A DNA stretch of 63,556 nucleotides from positions 1 through 63,556 of the forward strand of contig JADBYQ010000091.1 of assembly GCA_020402945.1 (NCBI GenBank), given 5' to 3'. Source of the stretch: Cytophagales bacterium (GTDB lineage Bacteria; Bacteroidota; Bacteroidia; Cytophagales; Cyclobacteriaceae). Under the pieces are notes generated by a model, which made no database searches, was not told the origin of the DNA, and worked only from the letters and a program-made list of their open reading frames with translations. Positions 8,701 through 15,717 of this stretch are shown here, piece after piece (the first letter of the stretch is position 1; each line of letters begins with the position of its first letter). Both the position numbers and the translations under genes were made by a program.

Positions 8701-9008
8701 TAATTGCTCTTTCTCCTTTTGCTCCGCATATTTCAGAAGAGCTTTGGGAGAAGTTGGGCCATAATGAAAGCATCTTAACGTCTACTTATCCAAAGTACGA
8801 TGACCAGTATTTAGTGGAGAGTACATTTAGCTATCCGATTTCCATCAATGGAAAAGTGCGCGCTCAAATGGAGTTCGCCTTAGATATGCCTAAAGAAGAT
8901 ATTGAGAAAATTGTATTGGCTTCAGAAATTGTGCAAAAATGGACCGAGGGCAAACCACCTAAGAAGATGATTGTGGTGCCTGGGAGGATTGTAAACGTGG
9001 TGTTGTAA
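5742..9008 (+). CDS. leuS: Leucyl-tRNA synthetase carrying an in-frame DUF559 insertion
   Basis: 1088 residues from ATG 5742, which starts MADYSKEEI; the TTG upstream at 5712 lies on the promoter. The enzyme charges tRNA-Leu in the cytoplasm. Class I signatures are intact: H52-V-G-H55 and KMSKS near residue 862. The CP1 editing domain shows VFTTRPDTIFG. About 167 residues (roughly 295-462, bases 6624-7128) do not belong to LeuS: a DUF559 nuclease-like module between palindromic sequences placed between GASINF and VFTTRPDT. Without it the protein would be about 920 residues, the usual Bacteroidota length. The frame is open throughout, so the gene is probably functional with a tolerated loop insertion, although editing could be affected. 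Confidence 0.95.
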   Translation: MADYSKEEIKNIEQKWRNEWEKRALYKVTNDTSKPKYYVLDMFPYPSGAGLHVGHPLGYIASDIVARFKRIKGFNVLHPMGFDAFGLPAEQYALEHGIHPAISTQDNINNFKRQLGKIGFCYDWSREVQTCDPSYYKWTQWIFLQIFDSWFNRKKEKAERISELIKIFEKEGSAPHPIQNSKFRIKSFSAAEWKGFDEKTQQEILMQYRLAYLAYTDVNWCEALGTVLANDEVINGVSYRGGFPVVKKQMRQWSLRITEYADRLLKGLDEIDFSESMKDIQRNWIGKSVGASINFHLTPGPSPEERGGASDEVYAQDFVFTTDSKTWGALKENARENRREPTEAEDRFWQAVRNSNLGQKFRRQHAIAKFIVDFVCIEKKLVVELDGSIHHYQKREDEERTKIIETEGFRVIRFSNEQVLNSLSEVLEKIKSELASPSPVERGLGGEVFSKKDAGQRGEVNPRKITVFTTRPDTIFGVDFMVIAPEHELVKQITTKAQREDIDKYLKYVESRSEVDRMAEVKKITGAFTGAYATNPFNGKQIPIWISEYVLAGYGTGAIMAVPCGDERDHKFAKHFKLPITNIIGSQYSGEEANPTKDAILENSGFLNGLVMRDAIDVAIQKLEEKGIGKRQVNYKMRDAGWSRQRYWGEPFPVVFKDDMPYAMKESDLPLELPPSDNFKPSGNGEGPLANLTDWINFKPNEKRDSNTMPTHAGAAWYFLRYMDPHNTTAFADPKALDYWNQVDVYIGGAEHAVAHLLYARLWTKVLHDLGYLKFDEPFKKLINQGKITGDSRFVYRLRGSNKFVSSGLKSNHETDELHVDISIVQGLELDLDAFRKWKPDFASAEFILEESKYICGSAIEKMSKSYFNVVNPDQIIDSYGADTLRMYEMFLGPLEASKPWSTQGIDGVFKFLRKVWNLIHDQSGNLKVSDTEPTREELKVLHKTIKKVEQDIENFSFNTSVSEFMICVNELGSLKCNKRAIVEPLVIALSPFAPHISEELWEKLGHNESILTSTYPKYDDQYLVESTFSYPISINGKVRAQMEFALDMPKEDIEKIVLASEIVQKWTEGKPPKKMIVVPGRIVNVVL
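6628..6664. repeat. Left palindromic end of the DUF559 element
   Basis: The outer part matches the right end inverted. The inner part CCCCTCTCC-GGA-GGAGAGGGG forms its own hairpin. It is translated within LeuS as LTPGPSPEERGG. Confidence 0.75.
7048..7084. repeat. Right palindromic end of the DUF559 element
   Basis: CCCCCTCTCC-TGT-GGAGAGGGGG forms a perfect 10-base stem, followed by CTGGGGGGTGAGGT that pairs with the left end. It is translated as SPVERGLGGEV. A further partial copy, CGGGGTGAGGT, lies downstream at 7110-7120. Confidence 0.75.
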
Positions 9009-9020
9009 TTTTTATGAAGC

Positions 9021-9100
9021 TGTCAGACTGAGCCTGCCTACCGGACAGGCAGGCTTGTCGAAGTCGGTTATTCTTCAGAAAGGTTTCGATAAGCTCTGAG
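9021..9100. repeat. Nested palindromic repeats downstream of leuS
   Basis: GTCAGACTGAGC and TTGTCGAAGTC are two halves of one short repeat (CTGAGCTTGTCGAAG). It is interrupted by a second palindrome, CTGCCTACCGGACAGGCAGG. A degenerate inverted copy, TTTCGATAAGCTCTGAG, follows at 9083-9099 and could pair with the first. This looks like REP-type intergenic repeats, one inserted in another. Confidence 0.65.
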
Positions 9101-9194
9101 GTGGTCTTGTTTAGGCGGATACTTTTTTTGTCGGATTTCCAAACAGATATTATTCAAAACGGAGGATGGTGGAACCCATCCCCTCGCATAGAAT

Positions 9195-9292
9195 CGGTCT
9201 GTATTGGGGGGTGCTCGCAAGGGAGGCTTTTTGGTGATATTGTTTTTCGAATTCCATGGGCGTTAGATAGTCATTTGAATTCTTGATAAAGT
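9195..9292 (-). pseudogene. Remnant of an IS3-like transposase C-terminus
   Basis: Read on the minus strand, the frame contains NDYLTPMEFEKQYHQKASL. This resembles the C-terminal GYLTPxEFE segment of IS3-family OrfB integrases. The DDE core is absent, and upstream sequence in any frame does not continue the domain. With the neighbouring fragment it suggests a decayed insertion. Short similarity only; a chance match is possible. Confidence 0.4.
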
Positions 9293-9359
9293 TGGTAGTA
9301 GGGACTTTGAGGAGGAATAGAAGCTCGAAGACAGTTAGTATCGATAACAATTCCCCACA

Positions 9360-9467
9360 TCAAGATTTTTCGCTGAGCATCTTTTGAAAATCACTCTCGT
9401 AATAACCCTTTTCCTTGACAACGTTTTCAATTTCAGATTTTAATTGGCCATCGAAATAGTCCATCAT
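9360..9467 (-). pseudogene. Small open fragment, possible remnant of a gene
   Basis: Minus-strand frame from ATG-ATG at 9467 to TGA at 9360, 35 residues, rich in Lys/Glu (FDGQLKSEIENVVKEKGY). In the same frame it extends upstream to about 9518 without a start (GQNINENQTLEIRKI), after which a stop occurs. Helical, charged composition and the odd upstream extension suggest the C-terminal end of a decayed small protein; antitoxin-like proteins look similar, but nothing proves that. It could be noise. Confidence 0.3.
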
Positions 9468-9524
9468 AATCTTTCTTATTTCTAGCGTTTGATTCTCGTT
9501 GATATTTTGCCCAAAGTCTTAACA

Positions 9525-9553
9525 AACTCAATTGAAGAGAGTTGAGTTTTTTT
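9525..9553 (+). terminator. Terminator-like hairpin with T tract
   Basis: AACTCAA, a 10-base loop, then TTGAGTT, followed by TTTTT. It points along the plus strand about 520 bases past leuS, so it may end leuS readthrough. With the repeat and the two gene fragments it is all that can be seen in the gene-free stretch 9009-9671. Confidence 0.4.
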
Positions 9554-9671
9554 GATTTTGGTGCTAAAGATGGACTTGACATATTTGATTCATTCCTACC
9601 AACAAAGATATTGTTTTTTTAGAGATAATCCACGAGAGAAACTTTCGAAAACAATTTCCTTATTCGCTGTA

Positions 9672-11408
9672 TTAAATCCTCGCCTGATAAGTATACAACT
9701 GAAAGTATCGTCCTTTCTTTTCAATCAGTTCTTCGTGCTTACCGCGTTCCTGAATTTGACCTTCTTCAACTACCAAAATTTGATCGGCCTGGCGAATAGT
9801 ACTCAGTCGATGCGCAATGACAAATGTAGTTCTACCCTGCATCAATGTTTTTAGGCTGTCTTGAATGAAGCTTTCGCTTTCTGTGTCTAGATTAGATGTG
9901 GCCTCATCTAAAATTAAGATTCTTGGATTCGCAAAGATCGCTCGTGCAATGGCTATTCGTTGGCGTTGACCTCCTGATAGTTTTACGCCTCTTTCGCCAA
10001 TGACCGTTCCCAGCCCTTTTTCAAACCTATCGGTAAACTCATGCACAAACGCAGCTCGTACGGCTTTTTGAAGTTCCTCTTCAGATGCATTGGGTCGAGG
10101 GAAAAGAATGTTTTCACGGATAGTCCCCTCAAACAAAAAATCGTCTTGTAGCACCACGCCCAATTGACTTCGATAGCTATTCAACGACACCTTTTCCAAA
10201 TCAACTCCATCAATTGTAATAGAACCACTTTCTGGATTTAAAAAGGTGGCAGCCAATCCTGCAATAGTTGTCTTGCCTGATCCGGAAGTGCCAACAAGTG
10301 CTGTAACAGATCCTGCTGGAGAAGAAAAACTAATATTTTTTAGAACAGACTTGCCCTCTTCGTAGGCGAACGAAACGTCTTTAAATTCAATATTGCCATT
10401 GATTTCGTTCAGCCTGATCGTCCTTAAAGTGCCGTCATCTTCGATGGGCGTGTTCATTAACTCTTCAGTGCGATCAAGTCCTGCGAAGGCTTCGGTTAAC
10501 TGACTGCCAATATTGCTCATCTGTACAATAGGTGCAATCATGAAAACCATGAACATGGTGAATTGAAGAAAATCACCAGCCGTTAAATTGAAATAACCGC
10601 TTAAGCCCATAATTCCTACGCTGGCCAGGCCAACTAAAAATGTCCCTGAACTTGTCACGAAACTAGTGGAGGTAAGGCTCTTCTTTACGTTTAGAAAAAG
10701 TTGTTCGACTCCTTTTTCAAACACTTTAATTTCTTGCTGTTCAGCATTAAATCCTTTGATCACCCGAACTCCGTTCAATGTTTCGGTTAGTCGGCCTGTT
10801 ACCTCTGCCGTTATTTTTCCACGTTCCCGAAAAACGGGCCTGATTATCGAGAAGGCTTTCAATGTAATTATTCCGAAAATCGACATCGGTAACAAAATGA
10901 ACAATGTCATTAATGGATTGATATTGATCAAAAAGATGACTGAGATAACGGCTGTCAAAACACCCCCAACCAACTGAACTAACCCTGTACCGACAAGGTT
11001 TCTCACGCCTTCCACATCGTTCATTACTCTCGATACTAAAGCACCTGACTTTTGATTGTCGAAAAAACGGGTGGGCAGACGCAACAAGTGTTTCTGCACA
11101 TTTGATCGGAGGATGGAGATAAGCCGTTGCGCCTCTACACTCAATATTTTTGTCAGCAAGAAAGAGGTAACCGCTTGTATTAGAATGGCCACCGTCACCC
11201 AAATCAAAAGGTCAGGAAGTTTGTCCAAATCTCTACGAACGAGAATGTCATCCATAAAAGGCTTGGTTGCCCAAGGCGGCACAAGGCCAGCAGCCCGACT
11301 TATAATGATCAACAGCAATCCGACAAAGAGTATATTTTTTCTTGGCCAGATAATGGTCTTAAAAACATGGCCAATGGTTACTTTCGATTTAGGTTTTACT
11401 ACAGACAT
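9672..11408 (-). CDS. ABC exporter, fused membrane and ATPase domains (MsbA-like)
   Basis: 578 residues from the Met at 11408 (MSVVKPKSK); a further Met seven codons upstream is possible. The N-terminal half has six membrane helices of an ABC exporter domain. The C-terminal half is the nucleotide-binding domain with Walker A GTSGSGKTT, signature LSGGQRQR, Walker B ILILDEATS and H-loop VIAHRLST. Half-size exporters of this type work as homodimers in the inner membrane and commonly flip lipids or export drugs or peptides; the substrate here is not known. It is divergent from the acylase gene, with a 119-base shared upstream region. Confidence 0.92.
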   Translation of the reverse strand: MSVVKPKSKVTIGHVFKTIIWPRKNILFVGLLLIIISRAAGLVPPWATKPFMDDILVRRDLDKLPDLLIWVTVAILIQAVTSFLLTKILSVEAQRLISILRSNVQKHLLRLPTRFFDNQKSGALVSRVMNDVEGVRNLVGTGLVQLVGGVLTAVISVIFLININPLMTLFILLPMSIFGIITLKAFSIIRPVFRERGKITAEVTGRLTETLNGVRVIKGFNAEQQEIKVFEKGVEQLFLNVKKSLTSTSFVTSSGTFLVGLASVGIMGLSGYFNLTAGDFLQFTMFMVFMIAPIVQMSNIGSQLTEAFAGLDRTEELMNTPIEDDGTLRTIRLNEINGNIEFKDVSFAYEEGKSVLKNISFSSPAGSVTALVGTSGSGKTTIAGLAATFLNPESGSITIDGVDLEKVSLNSYRSQLGVVLQDDFLFEGTIRENILFPRPNASEEELQKAVRAAFVHEFTDRFEKGLGTVIGERGVKLSGGQRQRIAIARAIFANPRILILDEATSNLDTESESFIQDSLKTLMQGRTTFVIAHRLSTIRQADQILVVEEGQIQERGKHEELIEKKGRYFQLYTYQARI

Positions 11409-11527
11409 GGGGGATAAAATCAGGTTCAAATAACTTCAAAGACGTAATGTAAGTTCCTTTAGTGTAAAACAACCCTTTCTTTGTGATTTGAATTATTATA
11501 TTAACGTCTTCGTAAAAGTACACTAAA

Positions 11528-13711
11528 ATGAAAAAACTGCTTTTTTTACTTCTCATTTCCTCTTCGCTGTCAGCCCAGAAATTTACGTCAGACGAAATCA
11601 GTCGATGGAAAAAGCAAGCCGCGGGGATTGAAATCATTCGCGACAACTGGGGCATTGCTCACGTGTACGGAAGAACCGATGCAGATGCTGTCTTTGGAAT
11701 GCTATATGCGCAATGCGAGGATGATTTTGAAAGAGTTGAGTTGAACTATATCAATGCCTTGGGTCGATTGGCTGAAGTGGACGGGGAAGGCAAATTGTAC
11801 AATGATTTGCGAACAAGATTGTTTCAGGATAGCACCTTAGCCATATCCATTTTCAACAGCAGCCAGGGGGAGATGAAAAAGCTGATGGTTGCATTTGCTG
11901 ATGGGTTGAATTATTTTTTATACACACATCCCGAAAAGAAGCCGAAATTGATCAAGCGTTTTCAGCCGTGGATGCCTTTGTTGTTCAGTGAAGGCAGTAT
12001 TGGCGGTGATATTGAAGCTGTCTCGCTAACTAAATTGAAAGAGTTTTATGGCGGAGGAAAGGACGCCACGAAAATTGAACAAAATAATTTAGATGATGGG
12101 TTGGAGCCCGAGCCCAAAGGATCGAATGGGTTTGCGATTGGTCCTACTCGTTCTGCCAATGGCAATTCCTTGCTTATGATCAACCCTCATACGTCTTTCT
12201 ACTTCCGTCCAGAAATACAAATGACAAGCGGGGAGGGGTGGAGTGCTTATGGCGCTGTCACATGGGGGCAATTTTTTATTTATCAAGGTTTTAATGAACA
12301 CTGTGGATGGATGCATTCCACAAGTGCCGCAGATGCTATTGATGAGTACAAGGAGACGATTGTAAAAAAAGGCGACTCTCTATTTTATAAATATGGGAAT
12401 TCAACAAAGTCAATTCGTAAAAAGAAAATTGTGCTTTCGTATAAAACAGATAAGGGAATGATGAAGAGAGCTTTTACTGCCTACTACACGCATCATGGAC
12501 CAGTCATTGCTAAAATAGGCGAACAGTGGATTAGCATTAAGATGATGCAGGAGCCTTTGTTGGCACTCACTCAATCTTATTTGCGAACAAAAGCATCAGC
12601 ATTGACCGATTTCCAAAAAGTGATGGAGTTGAAAACGAACACGTCTAACAACACTACGTATGCGGATGATCAAGGTAACATCGCTTATTGGCACGGTAAC
12701 TTTATGCCCAAGAGAAATACTGCCTATAACTATAACCTGCCGGTAGATGGCAGCGATCCGGAGACTGATTGGAAAGGTTTACACAATCCCAATGAGACTG
12801 TACAATTGGTAAATCCTGTTAGTGGATGGATTCAAAATTGCAACTCTACGCCTTTCACCTCAGCAGGAACTAGTAGTCCTGACAAAACGAAGTACCCCAC
12901 ATATATGGCGCCTGATTTTGAAAACGCAAGAGGTATTCATGCAGTTCAGGTGTTGAGCCGTGAGACTTCTTTCACAATAGACAAGTTGATTCTGGCAGCG
13001 TATGATCCTTACTTGCCAGGCTTTGAAAAAATAGTTCCTTCGATTGTGGAATCGTACGCCACAATTTCAAAAACAGATGAAGCCATCCGAAAAAAATTGG
13101 CAGAGCCTATTTCTATGCTTCGTGACTGGGACATGAAGTTTTCGATTTCCTCTGTACCGATGACATTGGCCGTTTATTGGGGACAAGAGCTTAGGGTTCA
13201 ATTAGCCGATCAAATACCCGCTGGAGTCGGTCAATTGGATATCATCGATTACCTTGTCAAAGCATCGCCCGAAGTAAAAATAAAAGCACTCATGAAAGTG
13301 GTGGATGAGTTGAAACGTGATTTTGGAAAATGGCAGGTAGCTTGGGGTGATGTGAATCGGTTCCAGCGCCTCACCGGAAAAATTAATGAGACATTCGATG
13401 ATAACCAACCAAGTTTGCCCGTTGCATTTGCATCTTCTTTTTGGGGTTCATTAGCAGCCTTTGGTAGCAAGAAGTATCCAGGTACAAAAAAAATGTATGG
13501 CTATGTAGGGAATAGCTTTGTCGCAGCGGTAGAGTTTGGAAAGAAATTGAAAGCTAAATCAGTATTGGCTGGTGGGGTTAGTAATAATCCACTATCGCCT
13601 CACTTTAGAGATCAAGCCGGAATTTATTGCGAACCTCGCTTTAAAGACGTTTTATTTTATAAAGAAGATGTGCTCAAAAATGCCGAGCGCAGCTATCATC
13701 CCGGGGAATAG
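11528..13711 (+). CDS. Penicillin acylase family N-terminal-nucleophile hydrolase
   Basis: 727 residues with a signal peptide (MKKLLFLLLISSSLSA). The precursor layout of the penicillin G/AHL acylase family is visible: an alpha-chain segment, a linker, then G-S199-N-G-F-A-I, where autocatalytic cleavage should expose S199 as nucleophile. The downstream YADDQGNIAYWHGN motif and a late Asn-containing VAGGVSNNPLSPHF-like segment (seen as LAGGVSNNPLSPHF) are typical. Such periplasmic enzymes hydrolyse amide bonds of beta-lactams, acyl-homoserine lactones or other acyl amides; the true substrate is unknown. No co-directional gene partner is evident. Confidence 0.9.
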   Translation: MKKLLFLLLISSSLSAQKFTSDEISRWKKQAAGIEIIRDNWGIAHVYGRTDADAVFGMLYAQCEDDFERVELNYINALGRLAEVDGEGKLYNDLRTRLFQDSTLAISIFNSSQGEMKKLMVAFADGLNYFLYTHPEKKPKLIKRFQPWMPLLFSEGSIGGDIEAVSLTKLKEFYGGGKDATKIEQNNLDDGLEPEPKGSNGFAIGPTRSANGNSLLMINPHTSFYFRPEIQMTSGEGWSAYGAVTWGQFFIYQGFNEHCGWMHSTSAADAIDEYKETIVKKGDSLFYKYGNSTKSIRKKKIVLSYKTDKGMMKRAFTAYYTHHGPVIAKIGEQWISIKMMQEPLLALTQSYLRTKASALTDFQKVMELKTNTSNNTTYADDQGNIAYWHGNFMPKRNTAYNYNLPVDGSDPETDWKGLHNPNETVQLVNPVSGWIQNCNSTPFTSAGTSSPDKTKYPTYMAPDFENARGIHAVQVLSRETSFTIDKLILAAYDPYLPGFEKIVPSIVESYATISKTDEAIRKKLAEPISMLRDWDMKFSISSVPMTLAVYWGQELRVQLADQIPAGVGQLDIIDYLVKASPEVKIKALMKVVDELKRDFGKWQVAWGDVNRFQRLTGKINETFDDNQPSLPVAFASSFWGSLAAFGSKKYPGTKKMYGYVGNSFVAAVEFGKKLKAKSVLAGGVSNNPLSPHFRDQAGIYCEPRFKDVLFYKEDVLKNAERSYHPGE

Positions 13712-13748
13712 CAAAAAACAAATCAGCCCTTTGTTCGAAGGGCTGATT
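13711..13748 (-). terminator. Terminator for the minus-strand 35-residue gene
   Basis: A perfect 11-base stem, AATCAGCCCTT-TGTTCG-AAGGGCTGATT (13721-13748). On the minus strand it is followed by TGTTTTTT. On the plus side there is no T tract, so it serves the small minus-strand gene, although the stem could also end the acylase transcript. Confidence 0.8.
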
Positions 13749-13760
13749 GGTGGTAGGAAA

Positions 13761-13868
13761 TCAATATTTAGGGTTTTCTTTTCTTGCTTTCTTTTCAGCC
13801 CTTTTTTCAGCCTCTGTTTTTTTAGGCTCTTTTTTGGTTTCCTTTTTTTTGTCTTGTCCTTTTGACAT
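13761..13868 (-). CDS. Small Lys/Glu-rich protein, 35 residues
   Basis: ATG at 13868 to TGA at 13761 encodes 35 residues beginning MSKGQDKKKETKKEPKK and ending RKENPKY. About 40% of residues are Lys and nearly a quarter Glu. It has its own intrinsic terminator 12 bases past the stop, which is the main reason to think it is expressed. Composition suggests a soluble, highly charged, probably disordered or helical basic protein. Function is unknown. The A-rich DNA could in principle give a chance frame, but the terminator and a natural C-terminus argue against that. Confidence 0.65.
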   Translation of the reverse strand: MSKGQDKKKETKKEPKKTEAEKRAEKKARKENPKY

Positions 13869-13967
13869 AATTGTGACGTTTAGTTGATCAAAGTAAATAT
13901 AAACCAGACAAAAGATCAAGTTCTTGAGGCAAATGAATTCATTACTTTTTCTTACTTTTCAAGTAAG

Positions 13968-15098
13968 ATGAGGGTAGTTAAACTGGGCCTATTGCTAATG
14001 ACAATTGCCTGTTCTCCTTTCAAAAGAGAAAAGGCTTCAGAGCCTTGGGATACTACTGGTCGTTGGATGATTTACCCGCCTATGTCTGCGTCAGTGTATA
14101 CGATTTCAAATACCAATGGACTCAAACTATCCATGACCGCACTAGGAGGGAAGATAATGTCACTTTATGTTCCTGATAAGAATGGAGTGTTGGGTGATAT
14201 TGTCTTGGGCTACGATAGTGCTGATCAGTACTTGACAGGGAATCCTTTTTTTGGAGCGATGATTGGTCGCTATAGCAATCGCATTTCCAAAGGCAGGTTT
14301 TCGCTCGGGGGCAAAAACTATCAGTTGCGTATAAACAATGGAATGAATTCTTTACATGGGGGTAGGGCTGGTTTCCATAACGTGTTATGGCGCGTTGAGC
14401 CTAGTACAATCAATGGAAATCAAGCACTTGAACTCTACTACTTGAGCAAAAACATGGAAGAAGGTTTTCCGGGGAATCTGAAAGTAAAAGTGACGTATTC
14501 ACTGACTAATCAGAATGAGTTGGTAATCGACTATGAAGCAACAACAGATGAGACCACCGTTGTTAACTTGACCCACCATTCTTTCTTTAACCTGGCAGGT
14601 GCTGGCACTGGAGATGTTCTTGATCATTTGATTGAAATAAATGCTGAGCGATTTTGCGCTATCGATAGCGCATTGATACCTACGGGTGAACTAAAATTGG
14701 TCGCAAATACTGCCTTTGACTTTAAAAGGCCTATAAAGATAGGTGAACGCATCGATGACTCGGATCAGCAACTGCGGTTGGGGCGAGGCTACGATCATAA
14801 CTGGGTTCTTGCCAAGAAAGGAAACGAACTTTCATTTGCTGCACGAGTGAAAGAACCACAATCCGGACGAGTGATGGAAGTGTGGACGACCGAGCCGGGG
14901 TTGCAGTTTTATTCAGGTAATTTTTTGGATGGAACTGACATTGGCAAGGGTGGTATGAAATATGACTTTCGATCGGCTTTTTGTTTGGAGGCGCAACACT
15001 TTCCCGATTCGCCCAATCACCCAGAATTCCCAACCACCGTTTTGAAGCCCGGAGAAACGTACAAGCAGAAGACTATTTATAAGTTTTCTGTTGAATAG
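13968..15098 (+). CDS. galM: Aldose 1-epimerase, lipoprotein form
   Basis: 376 residues from ATG 13968. An upstream open extension is rejected because MRVVKLGLLLMTIACS gives a lipoprotein signal with Cys at about residue 15. The GalM fold shows NPFFGAMIGRYSNRI, NNGMNSLHGG with the conserved His, NLTHHSFFNLAG with the catalytic His, and AFCLEAQHFPDSPNHP with the catalytic Glu. The family interconverts alpha and beta anomers of hexoses. A lipidated form would act at the envelope, perhaps on sugars released outside. It is convergent with the VOC gene, with a hairpin between. Confidence 0.92.
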   Translation: MRVVKLGLLLMTIACSPFKREKASEPWDTTGRWMIYPPMSASVYTISNTNGLKLSMTALGGKIMSLYVPDKNGVLGDIVLGYDSADQYLTGNPFFGAMIGRYSNRISKGRFSLGGKNYQLRINNGMNSLHGGRAGFHNVLWRVEPSTINGNQALELYYLSKNMEEGFPGNLKVKVTYSLTNQNELVIDYEATTDETTVVNLTHHSFFNLAGAGTGDVLDHLIEINAERFCAIDSALIPTGELKLVANTAFDFKRPIKIGERIDDSDQQLRLGRGYDHNWVLAKKGNELSFAARVKEPQSGRVMEVWTTEPGLQFYSGNFLDGTDIGKGGMKYDFRSAFCLEAQHFPDSPNHPEFPTTVLKPGETYKQKTIYKFSVE

Positions 15099-15144
15099 GT
15101 TTCTGGTTCCTAGTTTCCAGTGACCAGGAACTAGAAACCAGGAA
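15099..15144. repeat. Imperfect hairpin built from repeated GGTTCCTAGTTTC-like units
   Basis: TTTCTGGTTCCTAGTTTCCAG is followed by CCAGGAACTAGAAACCAGGA: the halves are approximate inverse complements and each half is internally repetitive. It fills the whole gap between two convergent stop codons. Confidence 0.6.
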
Positions 15145-15636
15145 CTAGCTCACTAGTTTCAATAAGTCTTCTAAGTCAAGCGCGCGCGTGTACATCTCCA
15201 ATGATCCGTCCTCGTGGCTTGGCCACAGTTCCTTCGGCCTATCCCAATAAAGTTCTACGCCATTTTGATCTGGGTCGTTGAGATACAAAGCTTCAGATAC
15301 ACCATGATCAGCAGCACCTGTCAACGGATAATTGGCATCAAGCAATCTTTTGTAAGCAACCGCTAAATCTTTTCTGGTTGGGTAGAGAATAGCGGTATGA
15401 AAAAGTCCAGCAGTTCTTAAAGGTGCAGGTGGAGCATTTTTACTGTACCATGTGTTTAGTCCAATGTGATGGTGGTAGCCACCGGCTGAAATAAAAGCAG
15501 CTTCTGACCCAAATTTTGTTGTAATCTCAAAACCCAAGAGATCGCAATAGAATTTTAATGCGCGGTCGAGGTCAGCGACTTTTAAATGAACATGGCCGAT
15601 GCGGGTTTCGTTGGGGATCGTGTAGTCAGATTTCAT
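15145..15636 (-). CDS. VOC superfamily protein (glyoxalase/dioxygenase fold, CatE-like)
   Basis: 163 residues from the Met at 15636 (MKSDYTIPNETRIGHVHLKV); a Met five codons upstream is the alternative. The vicinal-oxygen-chelate motifs are GHVHLKV with a ligand His near the N-terminus, YHHHIGLNTW, AVYLNDPDQNGVELYWDRP-like text (seen as EALYLNDPDQNGVELYWD) with the ligand Glu. The halves resemble catechol-2,3-dioxygenase-type proteins such as Bacillus CatE. The substrate is not determinable; no aromatic pathway genes lie nearby. Confidence 0.85.
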   Translation of the reverse strand: MKSDYTIPNETRIGHVHLKVADLDRALKFYCDLLGFEITTKFGSEAAFISAGGYHHHIGLNTWYSKNAPPAPLRTAGLFHTAILYPTRKDLAVAYKRLLDANYPLTGAADHGVSEALYLNDPDQNGVELYWDRPKELWPSHEDGSLEMYTRALDLEDLLKLVS

Positions 15637-15662
15637 AAGTTCACGGTTCAAAACTGTTACAG

Positions 15663-15712
15663 GTTGCCAGTTCCAAGTTATTTAATAAATAGTAACTGGA
15701 AACGGATAACCA
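15663..15712. repeat. Imperfect hairpin 3' of an FtsX-like gene
   Basis: GGTTGCCAGTTCCAAGTTATTTA pairs imperfectly with AAATAGTAACTGGAAACGGATAACC. It lies directly beyond the stop codon (15718) of the minus-strand permease and before the start of the VOC gene. Confidence 0.5.
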
Positions 15713-15717
15713 TAGAT

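Noticed and set aside
9009-9671. The gap after leuS might hold a structured RNA.
   Set aside because: The stems seen are simple repeats and one terminator; no longer conserved-looking structure was apparent by eye.
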